From NCBI RefSeq assembly GCF_036288925.1, contig NZ_CP127167.1:1550001-1614000 (forward strand): 64,000 bases of DNA, in the 5' to 3' direction. Positions 52,759-63,319 of the stretch are shown here, piece after piece. This stretch comes from Haemophilus parainfluenzae. GTDB taxonomy: Bacteria; Pseudomonadota; Gammaproteobacteria; Enterobacterales; Pasteurellaceae. Made by a program: the position numbers and the translations under genes. Every line of letters begins with the position of its first letter. Within the stretch, counting starts at the first letter, position 1. Below the pieces are notes generated by a model. It ran no database searches. It was not told where the DNA came from and saw only the letters and a program-made list of their open reading frames with translations.

Positions 52759-54162
52759 TTAGAAATTTGCATTTCTTGGTGCACGAGGGAATGGAATCAC
52801 ATCGCGAATATTTTGTACGCCTGTTACATAAACAATTAAGCGTTCAAAACCAAGACCAAAGCCTGAATGTGGTACGGTACCATATTTACGAAGATCACGA
52901 TACCACCAGTAATCTTCAGGATTTAAGCCCATTTCTTCCATACGTTTATCTAATACGTCTAAACGTTCTTCACGTTGAGAACCACCGATGATTTCACCAA
53001 TTCCTGGGGCGAGAACATCCATTGCCGCAACGGTTTTACCATCGTCATTTAAACGCATGTAGAAGGCTTTGATATCTTTCGGATAGTTTTTCACGACAAC
53101 CGGTGATTTGAAATATTCTTCTGCTAAGAAACGTTCATGTTCAGAAGACAAATCAATTCCCCAAGATACAGGGAACTCGAATTTTTTACCTGATTTTAAT
53201 AATACATCGATCGCATCAGTATAGTCGATTTGAGCAAAATCAGAGTTTACAAAGTTTTCTAAACGAGTAATAACATCTTTATCTACATGTTTTTCAAAGA
53301 ATTTTAAGTCATCTTTGCGCTCAGCAAGCACTGCGCGGAACACATATTTCAACATGTCTTCTGCTAATTTAGCATTGTCAGCAAGTGTTGCAAACGCAAC
53401 TTCAGGTTCAACCATCCAGAATTCTGCAAGGTGACGAGTTGTATTTGAATTTTCAGCACGGAATGTTGGGCCAAAAGTATAGATTTTGCTTAATGCACAA
53501 GCATAAGTCTCGCCATTTAATTGGCCTGAAACCGTTAAAAATGATTCTTTTCCGAAGAAGTCTTGGCTGAAATCAACTTTACCATCTTCGCCACGAGGAA
53601 GGTTTTCTAAATCAAGTGTTGAAACACGGAACATTTCACCCGCACCTTCAGTATCTGATGCAGTAATTAATGGGGTAGCGACCCAATAGAAACCTTGTTC
53701 ATGGAAGAAGCGATGAATAGCTTGAGCTAAGCAGTGACGAACACGTGCGACGGCACCGATAATATTGGTACGAGGACGTAAGTGAGCCACTTCACGTAAG
53801 TATTCAATTGAGTGGCGTTTTGCTGCCATTGGATAAGTGTCAGGATCTTCTACAAACCCTGTCACTTCTACTTTTTCAGCTTGAAGTTCAACACTTTGAC
53901 CTTCAGCAGGTGACTCAACAATAGTACCGGTTACGATCACAGAGCAACCCGTTGTTAAGCGTAAGACTTCGCTCTCATAATTTTCAATATCATTATTAAC
54001 AATCGCTTGAATAGAATCAAAGCAAGAGCCATCATAAACTGCAAGGAAAGAAAGACCCGCTTTAGAATCACGACGGGTACGGACCCATCCGCGTACAGTA
54101 ACTTTTTCGCCTATAGCGATTTTACCTTGTAACACATCAACAATAGATGCAACTTTAGACAT
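52759..54162 (-). CDS. asnS: Asparaginyl-tRNA synthetase
   Basis: A 467-residue class II synthetase, same length as E. coli (466). The N-terminal OB domain ([17 protein letters not shown]) is followed by class II motif 2 ([19 protein letters not shown]) and motif 3 ([15 protein letters not shown]). The sequence [12 protein letters not shown] supports Asn rather than Asp specificity. It has its own downstream terminator. Confidence 0.96.
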   Translation of the reverse strand: MSKVASIVDVLQGKIAIGEKVTVRGWVRTRRDSKAGLSFLAVYDGSCFDSIQAIVNNDIENYESEVLRLTTGCSVIVTGTIVESPAEGQSVELQAEKVEVTGFVEDPDTYPMAAKRHSIEYLREVAHLRPRTNIIGAVARVRHCLAQAIHRFFHEQGFYWVATPLITASDTEGAGEMFRVSTLDLENLPRGEDGKVDFSQDFFGKESFLTVSGQLNGETYACALSKIYTFGPTFRAENSNTTRHLAEFWMVEPEVAFATLADNAKLAEDMLKYVFRAVLAERKDDLKFFEKHVDKDVITRLENFVNSDFAQIDYTDAIDVLLKSGKKFEFPVSWGIDLSSEHERFLAEEYFKSPVVVKNYPKDIKAFYMRLNDDGKTVAAMDVLAPGIGEIIGGSQREERLDVLDKRMEEMGLNPEDYWWYRDLRKYGTVPHSGFGLGFERLIVYVTGVQNIRDVIPFPRAPRNANF

Positions 54163-54302
54163 ATAAACCTCTGTAATTCATTATAAATTAGGCAATAAAA
54201 CTGTGGTAGTTTACCTTAAATCGCAAAATTTTCCATAAAAAGTTAGTGTAAATCAGGCTTGCACAGTAAAATAATTCCTTCACTTTATTTAGGAGAAAAA
54301 CT

Positions 54303-55358
54303 ATGTGGTCTGATATTTTGACCGGCTATGGCATTTTTATTTTAGAGATTTTAACGATTTTACTTGTAATCGCCGCTATCGTGGCAATGATTATTTCTGC
54401 AAAGCAACGTAATCTGGCACATCATGGTGAATTAGTTGTGACAGATCTTTCTGAAGAATTTAAGGAAACAGTTAAGCATTTACGTGATTTCCAACTTTCA
54501 GAAGAAGAGCTAAAACAAGCCGAGAAAACAGAGAAGAAAACCAAAAAACAAGAAGCAAAGGCTTTAAAAGCAAAATTAAAAAATGGTGAGAAAGCAGCAC
54601 CTAAACCTTGCGTTTACGTGCTCGATTTTAAGGGGGATATTTCTGCATCAGAAACAACCGCACTTCGTGAGGAAATTTCGGCAATTATTAATGTGGCAAA
54701 AACCGATGATGAAGTCTTACTACGTTTAGAAAGCCCAGGCGGTGTTGTTCATGGTTATGGCTTGGCTGCCTCACAGTTAGCCCGCTTAAAACAAAAAGGC
54801 ATTAAATTAACGGTTGCTGTAGATAAGGTTGCAGCAAGTGGTGGATACATGATGGCTTGTGTGGCAGATAAAATTGTTTCTGCGCCTTTTGCGATTATCG
54901 GTTCTATTGGTGTGGTTGCGCAAATCCCTAATATTCATCGTTTATTAAAAAAACATGATGTCGATGTTGATGTGATGACAGCCGGAGAATTTAAACGCAC
55001 CGTCACGGTGTTAGGTGAAAATACTGAAAAAGGGAAACAGAAATTCCAAGCAGAACTTGAAGAAACCCATCAATTATTTAAACAATTTGTGGTCCAAAAT
55101 AGACCGCACTTAGATGTAGATAAAGTCGCAACAGGTGCGCATTGGTTTGGTCAGCAAGCTTTAGAGCTTCTGCTAGTCGATGAGTTAGCAACCAGTGATG
55201 ATATTATTCTTGAAAAGATGAAAGATAAGTCAGTGATCTCAGTGAAATACAAAGTGAAAAAGCCACTGTTACAAAAAATAGGTAAACAAGCAGAAGAGAG
55301 TATTGAGGGAATTATCCACCGAAATTTAACAAAAAATGGGCAAGATTTTATTCAATGA
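54303..55358 (+). CDS. sohB: Membrane-associated serine peptidase SohB
   Basis: A 351-residue S49-family protease, homologous to signal peptide peptidase A. One N-terminal membrane helix (ILEILTILLVIAAIVAMI) and a charged linker rich in Lys/Glu precede the protease domain. The nucleophile is Ser179 in AASGGYMMAC and the general base Lys231 in GEFKRTV. There is a good AGGAG ribosome site. Divergent from asnS. Confidence 0.93.
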   Translation: MWSDILTGYGIFILEILTILLVIAAIVAMIISAKQRNLAHHGELVVTDLSEEFKETVKHLRDFQLSEEELKQAEKTEKKTKKQEAKALKAKLKNGEKAAPKPCVYVLDFKGDISASETTALREEISAIINVAKTDDEVLLRLESPGGVVHGYGLAASQLARLKQKGIKLTVAVDKVAASGGYMMACVADKIVSAPFAIIGSIGVVAQIPNIHRLLKKHDVDVDVMTAGEFKRTVTVLGENTEKGKQKFQAELEETHQLFKQFVVQNRPHLDVDKVATGAHWFGQQALELLLVDELATSDDIILEKMKDKSVISVKYKVKKPLLQKIGKQAEESIEGIIHRNLTKNGQDFIQ

Positions 55359-55573
55359 GAAAAATTTTTACTTATTTGACAACTCTTTACACAACTTTAC
55401 AAAAAAAGTTTCATAAAAAATCATTTTTTAATGTTTTTTTATTTACAAATTAAAGAATTATGACTACTATCACGCAACGGAACTTTTTATAGTTTTATTT
55501 GTAAACTTTATAAAGTTTAGTTGTGTGGGTTCTTCTTGCAAGGATTGCACCTTAACAGAAAAAAGGTAAAGAA

Positions 55574-56428
55574 ATGAAATTATCTCGTATTTTATTATCT
55601 GCAGTTGCAGTAGCAACAGTTGTTGCTTGTGGTAACTTAAGCAAAGTTACAGAAGCTGGTACACCAGAATATAAAGAAGTTGATGGTCAACAAGTACCAC
55701 AATTGGTATGGCCAAAAATTGATAAGTCAACTTTTAATCATGACGGTAGTCAATTTGGTTCATGGCCAAATTGGGACAACGTTCGTATGATCGAACGTGG
55801 TATGAACAAAGACCAATTATATAACCTAATCGGTCGACCACACTTCTCTGAAGGATTATTTGGTGTTGAAGAATGGGATTATGTATTCAACTATCGTGAG
55901 AATGGTGTTCATAAAATTTGTCAATACAAAGTATTATTTGACAAAAACCACAATGCTCAAAGTTTCTTCTGGTATCCAAACGGTTGTAACGGAAACTCAG
56001 CATTTACTTTAAGTGGTGACTTCTTATTCGACTTCGATAAAGATACTTTAACTCCACGTGGTAAACAAGTTGTTGATAGCGTAGCATCTCAATTAAAATC
56101 TACTGGTGCTAAAGATGTTAAAGTTGCGGGTTACACAGACCGTTTAGGTTCTGATGCTTATAACTTAAATCTTTCACAACGTCGTGCTGATCGTGTTAAA
56201 GCACGTTTAATTGAAGATGGTGTGAATACTCAAATTACCGCTGTTGGTTACGGTAAAAACCCTCAAGTAAAAGCTTGTGATGGTATTCCACATGGTCAAG
56301 CATTAAAAGATTGTTTACGCCCTAATCGTCGCGTTGAGATCACTACTTCTGGTTCTGTATTAAAATTACAAGAAGGTGGTCAAGTTAACGGTGGAACTCA
56401 AGGTCCAGCACCTCTTTATCAAAAATAA
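55574..56428 (+). CDS. Lipoprotein with BamE-like and OmpA C-terminal domains
   Basis: A 284-residue lipoprotein. The lipobox VVAC sets Cys19 as lipidation site. The middle (RMIERGMNKDQLYNLIGRP, then FGVEEWDYVFNYRE) resembles the BamE/SmpA fold. The C-terminal half is an OmpA-like peptidoglycan-binding domain (FDFDKDTLTPRGKQVVDSVA, GYTDRLGSDAYNLNLSQRRA, NRRVEI). Both halves are in one continuous frame. It probably ties the outer membrane to peptidoglycan and may take part in outer-membrane assembly, but that is inferred from domains. The 215 bases upstream are AT-rich without a gene. Confidence 0.85.
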   Translation: MKLSRILLSAVAVATVVACGNLSKVTEAGTPEYKEVDGQQVPQLVWPKIDKSTFNHDGSQFGSWPNWDNVRMIERGMNKDQLYNLIGRPHFSEGLFGVEEWDYVFNYRENGVHKICQYKVLFDKNHNAQSFFWYPNGCNGNSAFTLSGDFLFDFDKDTLTPRGKQVVDSVASQLKSTGAKDVKVAGYTDRLGSDAYNLNLSQRRADRVKARLIEDGVNTQITAVGYGKNPQVKACDGIPHGQALKDCLRPNRRVEITTSGSVLKLQEGGQVNGGTQGPAPLYQK

Positions 56429-56445
56429 TAGATAGAGAAGATAGA

Positions 56446-56477
56446 AAGAGCGTAATGAAAATTACGCTCTTTTTTTA
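56446..56477 (+). terminator. Terminator after the BamE-OmpA lipoprotein
   Basis: AAAGAGCGTAAT/ATTACGCTCTTT 12-bp stem with a GAAA tetraloop and following T run. Confidence 0.85.
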
Positions 56478-56493
56478 TCTGATGTTTAAGAAA

Positions 56494-57357
56494 TTATTCA
56501 AGTAGAAGTTCTTCAATCAATTTAGTGGTTAAGTTGATATAACTCCCATTAAAACGATGGCTAAAATTTAGTAAATAATAGAGCTGGTAAAGGTGTTTTC
56601 TTTCTTCAAAGCCGTCTTTATCAAGAGGTAAAGTGCGGTCATAAATTTCATAGAATTCAGCTGAGAACGGTTGGAAAAGCTCACTAAATGCCAAATCACA
56701 TTCTCTATCCCCCCAGTAGCAAGCAGGATCATAAGTAAAGGTTTGATTACCTACTATAGCCGTATTTTCAACCCATAAATTACCATGTAACAAAGAGGGT
56801 TTCGGATTATGTTTTGCGAGCTTTTGTTTTACTTTTTCAGTTATTAAATCAAGATCGCCAAAATCCAATCCTTTATCTTTGCAAAGTTGTAATTGCCATC
56901 CAATACGTTGTTCTGCAAAGAATTTCGCCCAGCTCCCATTCCATTTGTTAGGTTGATACTCAGGACCAAGCCAAGTATCAAAATCTAAACCATAGTTTTT
57001 AGTACCAGATATTTGATGAAGTTTTGCTAACTCTTCGCCAAAATGTGCTGTCGCATCAGTTTGTTTAGTAATAGGAAGTGATTCTAGCAGTAAGAAACTA
57101 TGATTTTGAGAACAGCCTACGCCATACACTTGTGGAAGTCTGATTGTATTCGTCTTGCCTAGTAGATTTAATTGGTCAGCCTCAGCACGAAACATTGAAC
57201 GATAAGACCGTTCATTTACTTTAACAAAGACTGGTTGGATTCCATCCGTAATAAGCCAAGTTTCATTTACCTCCCCTCCAGGTGTTTTGTTTTTTTCTTT
57301 GATGTTATAGTAAGCACCAAATTGATCAGCTAAGACTTGAGAAATTGATTTCCACAT
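56494..57357 (-). CDS. Fructosamine kinase family protein with altered catalytic motif
   Basis: A 287-residue homologue of E. coli YniA and fructosamine-3-kinases, which phosphorylate sugar adducts on proteins. Conserved parts include TPGGEVNETW, VFVKVNER, HQISGTKNYGLDFD, FFAEQRIGWQLQL and DPACYWGDRECDLAF. The catalytic loop reads LLHGNLWVEN, whereas the family has HGDLW; Asn replaces the presumed catalytic Asp. The start at 57357 (MWKSISQ) follows an AGGAGGTG ribosome site. It may be inactive or have another role. Confidence 0.88.
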   Translation of the reverse strand: MWKSISQVLADQFGAYYNIKEKNKTPGGEVNETWLITDGIQPVFVKVNERSYRSMFRAEADQLNLLGKTNTIRLPQVYGVGCSQNHSFLLLESLPITKQTDATAHFGEELAKLHQISGTKNYGLDFDTWLGPEYQPNKWNGSWAKFFAEQRIGWQLQLCKDKGLDFGDLDLITEKVKQKLAKHNPKPSLLHGNLWVENTAIVGNQTFTYDPACYWGDRECDLAFSELFQPFSAEFYEIYDRTLPLDKDGFEERKHLYQLYYLLNFSHRFNGSYINLTTKLIEELLLE

Positions 57358-57546
57358 ATTACACCTCCTAGACATGGTCGATTGTCTAGTATTCTAACTA
57401 AAGTATTAAAAATTACTGTGATAGATCTCAAAAAATAGTAAAAAATTTTGTTATTTTTTCATTCGAAATGTCAATTCCTCAATAAATACGTGATTTTTTA
57501 ATAAGTTAGTATTATCATTAAGCGTATTTTTAGTTAGAAAAGATAA

Positions 57547-58548
<1,002 letters not shown>

Positions 58549-58623
58549 TTAACCGTAAGGTTAAATTGACGATAATGATTAATTTAGAACGTAGCACGTT
58601 CATCAATAAAGGATACAGAGATA

Positions 58624-61014
58624 ATGAAATTTAGCGAAAATTGGGTGAGAGAATGGGTTAATCCATCAATTTCAACAGAGCAGTTATGTGATCAAATCAC
58701 AATGCTTGGTTTAGAAGTTGATGGTGTTGAAAAAGTAGCTGGCGACTTTACAGGTGTTGTTGTGGGTGAAGTTGTTGAATGTGCGCAACACCCAGATGCA
58801 GACAAATTACGAGTCACTAAAGTAAATGTTGGTGGCGACCGTTTATTAGATATCGTTTGTGGTGCACCAAATTGCCGTCAAGGTTTAAAAGTAGCATGTG
58901 CAACTGAAGGCGCTGTATTACCCGGTGATTTTAAAATTAAGAAAACTAAATTACGTGGTCAACCTTCAGAAGGGATGCTTTGCTCATTCTCTGAATTAGG
59001 CATTGATGTAGATGCAGAGGGCATCATTGAATTACCATTAGATGCACCAGTAGGGACAAATCTACGTGAATATTTAGATTTAGATGATAAAGCCATTGAA
59101 ATTAGCTTAACGCCAAACCGTGCAGATTGTTTAAGTATTGCTGGTGTTGCACGTGAAGTTGGTGTGGTTAATAAACAAGTTGTTAATCAACCGCACTTTG
59201 ATGCTGTGCCAGCAACGATTTCAGATAAAGTTCAAATTGAATTAAACGCGCCAGAAGCATGTCCACGTTATTTATTGCGCGTGGTAAAAAATGTGAATGT
59301 TAAATCGCAGTCACCAATTTGGTTACAAGAAAAATTACGTCGTTGTGGTATTCGTTCTATCGATCCGATTGTGGATATTACCAACTATGTTTTACTTGAA
59401 TTAGGTCAACCAATGCATGCTTTTGATGCATCAAAAGTAGCTCAACCTGTTCAAGTGCGTTTAGCCAATAGCGGTGAAGAACTTGTTTTATTAGATGGCA
59501 CAACGGCAAAATTACAACCGAATACTTTAGTGATTGCAGACCAAACTGGTCCATTAGCAATGGCAGGTATCTTTGGTGGTCAAGCTAGTGGTGTTGATGC
59601 TGAAACAACAAAAGATGTGATTTTAGAAGCGGCATTCTTCGCACCATTAGCGATTGCGGAACGTGCAAGACAATATGGTTTACACACAGATTCCTCACAC
59701 CGCTTTGAACGTGGTGTTGATTTTACGCTACAACGTCACGCAATGGAACGTGCAACAGCATTGTTACTTGACATCTGCGGTGGTGAAGCAGGCGAAATTT
59801 GTGAAGTCGTGAGCGAGCAATATTTACCAAAAATCAATGAAGTCATTTTACGTCGTGAAAAATTAGATAGCTTATTAGGTCATCATATCGAAACTGAAAC
59901 CGTGACCGAGATTTTTAAGCGTTTAGGCTTTGCCGTGAAATATACGAATGATGTTTGGACCGTGACTTCTGCAAGCTGGCGTTTTGATATTGAAATCGAA
60001 GAAGATCTCATTGAAGAAGTAGCCCGTATTTATGGCTATAATAGCATTCCAAATAATGCACCATTAGCGCATCTTCGTATGCGTGAGCATAAAGAAGCTG
60101 ATTTAGAGTTAAGTCGAATTAAGACCGCACTTGTGGATGCAGATTATCAAGAAGCGATTACTTATAGCTTCGTTGATCCAAAAGTACAGACATTACTTCA
60201 TCCAGAAATTGATGCACTTGTATTGCCAAATCCAATTTCAGTTGAAATGTCAGCAATGCGTGTTTCATTATTAAGTGGATTACTCGGTGCAGTACTATAC
60301 AACCAAAATCGTCAGCAAAACCGTGTACGTTTATTTGAAACAGGATTACGCTTTGTTCCGGATGCCAATGCAGAATTTGGTGTGCGCCAAGAATTTGTTC
60401 TTGCAGGTGTGATTACAGGTACGGCTAAATCTGAATCTTGGACGGGTAAGGCCGAAAATGTTGATTTCTTTGATCTTAAAGGTGATTTAGAAAGCATTCT
60501 TTCTCTCACTGAAGTGGGGAATCGTGTTAAGTTTGTGGCAAAAGCATATAGTGCATTGCATCCAGGACAATCTGCTTCAATTGAATTAGATGGAAAAGAA
60601 ATTGGTTTTATTGGAACTATTCATCCACTTATTGCTCAAAAATTAGGATTAAATGGTAAAGCGGTTGTTTTTGAAATTTTATGGGAGGCCATTGCAAATC
60701 GTCGAGTAGTGCAAGCCAAAGAGATTTCAAAATTCCCAGCAAACCGTCGTGACTTAGCTTTAGTCGTTGCCGATAATGTGCCAGCGGGCGATATTATCGA
60801 AGCATGTCAGCAAGCTGGCGGAGAAAAATTAACACAAGTCAATTTATTCGACGTATATCAAGGCATTGGCGTTGCGAGCGGACATAAGAGCTTAGCAATC
60901 AGTTTAACCATTCAAGATAATGAAAAAACGCTTGAAGATGATGAGATTAATGCGGTAATCTCAGCTGTATTAAACGAAGTTAAGCAACGCTTTAATGCGG
61001 AGCTTAGAGACTAA
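58624..61014 (+). CDS. pheT: Phenylalanyl-tRNA synthetase beta subunit
   Basis: A 796-residue subunit (E. coli 795) that contributes the editing site and tRNA recognition. It has the N-terminal tRNA-binding domain ([21 protein letters not shown]), the B3/B4 editing region ([20 protein letters not shown]), B5 and the C-terminal ferredoxin-like anticodon-binding domain ([15 protein letters not shown]). It lies 75 bases after pheS and the ihfA start follows 13 bases after its stop. Confidence 0.96.
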   Translation: MKFSENWVREWVNPSISTEQLCDQITMLGLEVDGVEKVAGDFTGVVVGEVVECAQHPDADKLRVTKVNVGGDRLLDIVCGAPNCRQGLKVACATEGAVLPGDFKIKKTKLRGQPSEGMLCSFSELGIDVDAEGIIELPLDAPVGTNLREYLDLDDKAIEISLTPNRADCLSIAGVAREVGVVNKQVVNQPHFDAVPATISDKVQIELNAPEACPRYLLRVVKNVNVKSQSPIWLQEKLRRCGIRSIDPIVDITNYVLLELGQPMHAFDASKVAQPVQVRLANSGEELVLLDGTTAKLQPNTLVIADQTGPLAMAGIFGGQASGVDAETTKDVILEAAFFAPLAIAERARQYGLHTDSSHRFERGVDFTLQRHAMERATALLLDICGGEAGEICEVVSEQYLPKINEVILRREKLDSLLGHHIETETVTEIFKRLGFAVKYTNDVWTVTSASWRFDIEIEEDLIEEVARIYGYNSIPNNAPLAHLRMREHKEADLELSRIKTALVDADYQEAITYSFVDPKVQTLLHPEIDALVLPNPISVEMSAMRVSLLSGLLGAVLYNQNRQQNRVRLFETGLRFVPDANAEFGVRQEFVLAGVITGTAKSESWTGKAENVDFFDLKGDLESILSLTEVGNRVKFVAKAYSALHPGQSASIELDGKEIGFIGTIHPLIAQKLGLNGKAVVFEILWEAIANRRVVQAKEISKFPANRRDLALVVADNVPAGDIIEACQQAGGEKLTQVNLFDVYQGIGVASGHKSLAISLTIQDNEKTLEDDEINAVISAVLNEVKQRFNAELRD

Positions 61015-61027
61015 ACAGGAGACTAAC

Positions 61028-61327
61028 ATGGCAACGATTACAAAAATTGATATTACTGAATACTTATTAGATAAGTATCAATTACAAAAAGCTGAAGCTA
61101 AATCATTAGTGGAAGACTTTTTTGAGGAAATTCGTTTATCGTTAGAATCTGGTGGCGAAGTGAAATTATCAGGTTTTGGTAATTTTGAACTTCGTAATAA
61201 AGCTTCCCGTCCAGGGCGTAATCCAAAAACAGGTGAAAGTATTCCTGTTTCTGCACGCCGTGTAGTGGCATTCAAGCCAGGGCAAAAATTACGTGCTCGC
61301 GTGGAAAATACCAAGCCAAAACAATAG
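61028..61327 (+). CDS. ihfA: Integration host factor alpha subunit
   Basis: A 99-residue DNA-bending protein of the HU/IHF family. It shows [14 protein letters not shown] and the flexible arm [10 protein letters not shown] followed by [17 protein letters not shown]. The start at 61028 ([14 protein letters not shown]) has an AGGAG ribosome site; a longer reading overlaps pheT. The pheS-pheT-ihfA order is as in E. coli. Confidence 0.95.
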   Translation: MATITKIDITEYLLDKYQLQKAEAKSLVEDFFEEIRLSLESGGEVKLSGFGNFELRNKASRPGRNPKTGESIPVSARRVVAFKPGQKLRARVENTKPKQ

Positions 61328-61331
61328 TAAG

Positions 61332-61361
61332 AAAAGTGCGGTCGTTTTTGACCGCACTTTT
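61332..61361 (+). terminator. Terminator of inverted uptake signals after ihfA
   Basis: AAAAGTGCGGTC/GACCGCACTTTT 12-bp stem with a GTTTTT loop, five bases after the ihfA stop and 13 bases before the nlpC start. It would end most ihfA transcription, so nlpC depends on readthrough or on its own promoter. Confidence 0.75.
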
Positions 61362-61374
61362 GTCAGGATTGAAC

Positions 61375-61860
61375 ATGAATAAGGTTAAATGTGCTTTTTT
61401 AGTCGCAGGAAGTTTTTTACTTTTTGCTTGTTCAAGTGGTGTTCGTGAAGAGTATGCAATGAACTATAAAGGTCAGATTGGTGATCCTATTATGGCCATT
61501 GCCATGTTAAGTGAACAACAATATGAATGGGCGGGTACTCCATATGTTTTAGGCGGGCAATCTCGAGGTGGTATAGATTGTTCTGGTTTTGTGCAAAAGA
61601 CCTTTATTGAGCGTTTTAACATTCGCCTTCCTCGTACAACGAAAGATCAAGCGGGTTATGGAAAACTTGTTCGTAAAGAAGATATCCAAACTGGCGATTT
61701 AATTTTCTTTAAGACAGGGCGAGGACCAAATGGCTATCATGTTGGGATTTATGTAAAAGAAGATAAATTTTTACATGCTTCAACCAAAGGTGGTGTGATT
61801 TATTCTTCGATGAATAGCCCTTATTGGAAGAAAGCCTTTTGGCAAATTAGGCGAGTATAG
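61375..61860 (+). CDS. nlpC: NlpC/P60-family lipoprotein endopeptidase
   Basis: A 161-residue lipoprotein. The signal ends LLFAC, with Cys19 for lipidation. The NlpC/P60 domain has the catalytic triad Cys in IDCSGFVQ, His in GYHVGIYV and His in KFLHAS. Such enzymes cleave peptidoglycan peptides. The start ATG is at 61375; a 39-base longer reading overlaps the terminator. In E. coli nlpC is separated from ihfA by btuCED; here it is directly next to it. Confidence 0.9.
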   Translation: MNKVKCAFLVAGSFLLFACSSGVREEYAMNYKGQIGDPIMAIAMLSEQQYEWAGTPYVLGGQSRGGIDCSGFVQKTFIERFNIRLPRTTKDQAGYGKLVRKEDIQTGDLIFFKTGRGPNGYHVGIYVKEDKFLHASTKGGVIYSSMNSPYWKKAFWQIRRV

Positions 61861-61952
61861 TGAGAAATAGACTCCATGGATGAGCGATAGATCCGATTGT
61901 AATCAACCATCTGAATATTTTCTGATGGTAAGTACCTCGTTTAAAAGAGTGT

Positions 61953-62010
61953 GATAAAAATGGCAAAATTTAACTGAAATTAAAAGGACTAAGTACGATA
62001 TGACATCATC
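61953..62010 (+). mobile_element. Degenerate remnant of an IS3-family orfB 3' end
   Basis: The sequence AAATTAAAAGGACT and its flanks match the 3' end of orfB of the intact IS (15060-15095) at most positions over about 40 bases. Reading in one frame gives DKNGKI-stop-LKLKGLSTI-stop-H, which lines up with the IS protein end RIQLKLKGLSPIQYR. The two stops are at Gln codons (CAA to TAA and CAA to TGA-like changes). No terminal repeat was recognised after it. The surrounding 61861-62092 has no other gene; an inverted repeat GAGGTCA/TGACCTC lies at 62041-62061. Confidence 0.55.
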
Positions 62011-62092
62011 ACTAGCCCTTAATTTTAGTGGTATCTTCAGGAGGTCAGGAAAAATGACCTCACTTAGTTTATATAAAAATTATGATTTATGA

Positions 62093-63191
62093 TTAAAGCC
62101 CAGCTTTCAAACTCGCTTCAATAAAGCGATCAAGATCGCCATCCAATACGGCTTGAGTATTCCGATTTTCAACGCCAGTGCGGAGGTCCTTAATACGCGC
62201 ATCATCTAACACATAAGAACGAATTTGGCTGCCCCAACCGATATCAGATTTATTATCTTCCATCGCTTGTTTGTCTGCATTTTTCTTTTGTAACTCAAGC
62301 TCATACAATTTCGCTTTTAACTGCTTCATGGCTTGATCTTTATTTTTGTGTTGAGAACGATCGTTTTGACATTGCACGACAATCCCACTTGGCATGTGAG
62401 TAATACGCACCGCACTTTCAGTTTTATTGACGTGCTGACCACCCGCACCAGATGCACGGTAAACATCAATACGTAAATCAGCTGGATTGATTTCAATATC
62501 AATGTCGTCATCAATTTCAGGATAAACGAAAGCCGCTGCAAATGATGTATGACGTCGATTATTGGAGTCGAATGGGCTTTTGCGAACTAAACGGTGAATT
62601 CCCGTTTCTGTGCGTAACCACCCAAAAGCATATTCACCACTGACACGAATCGTCGCTGATTTTAAACCTGCGACATCGCCATCCGAGACTTCCATTAATT
62701 CTGTTTTAAAGCCCTTGCTTTCAGCCCAGCGAAGGTACATGCGAAGTAACATTTCCGTCCAGTCTTGTGCTTCTGTACCACCAGAACCTGCTTGTAAATC
62801 GACATAACAATCACACGCATCATGTTCACCGCTAAACATACGGCGGAATTCTAATTTGGCAAGTTGTTGTTCAAGCTCATCTAATTCAGCAACGGCTTCA
62901 TTGAAGGTTTCTTCATCTTCCGCTTCAACGGCTAATTCAAGCAGTCCTTCAACATCTTCTAAACCTTGTTCTAAATTTTTGATGGTATCAACTACTTGTT
63001 CAAGTGAAACGCGCTCTTTCCCAAGCGCTTGAGCTTTTTCAGGTTCGTTCCACACATCGGGTTGTTCTAATTCGGCATTAACTTCTTCTAAACGCTCGAC
63101 TTTGGCATCGAAGTCAAAGATACCCCCGAAGCACAGAAGTGCGCTCGGAAAGGTCGGTGATTTTGTTTTTGATTGGATTGATTTCAAACAT
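62093..63191 (-). CDS. prfB: Peptide chain release factor 2, programmed +1 frameshift
   Basis: RF2 recognises UAA and UGA. The true start is ATG at 63191 and the first frame encodes [19 protein letters not shown] followed by VLRGYL, ending at TGA (63116-63114). The +1 shift at CTT TGA C (63119-63113), preceded by the Shine-Dalgarno-like CGGGGG, continues as [20 protein letters not shown] to the stop at 62093, giving about 365 residues. The frame seen alone from 63187 (MKSIQSK) is spurious. GGQ is in [13 protein letters not shown] and the anticodon-like tripeptide SPF in RKSPFDSN. Divergent from dsbC. Confidence 0.94.
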
Positions 63192-63319
63192 AATAAATAA
63201 ACCTCTATAAACGGCAGAAGTATAAGTCATTTTCAGTTTTTTGGGTAGTTTGGCTTGCACAAATTATCGATCCATTTATAATTCTACTCCTCGTTGTTTA
63301 GATATATTTAGGAATAAAA

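Noticed and set aside
62041..62061. GAGGTCA/TGACCTC hairpin as prfB terminator
   Set aside because: Only a 7-bp stem and no T run following on the minus strand.
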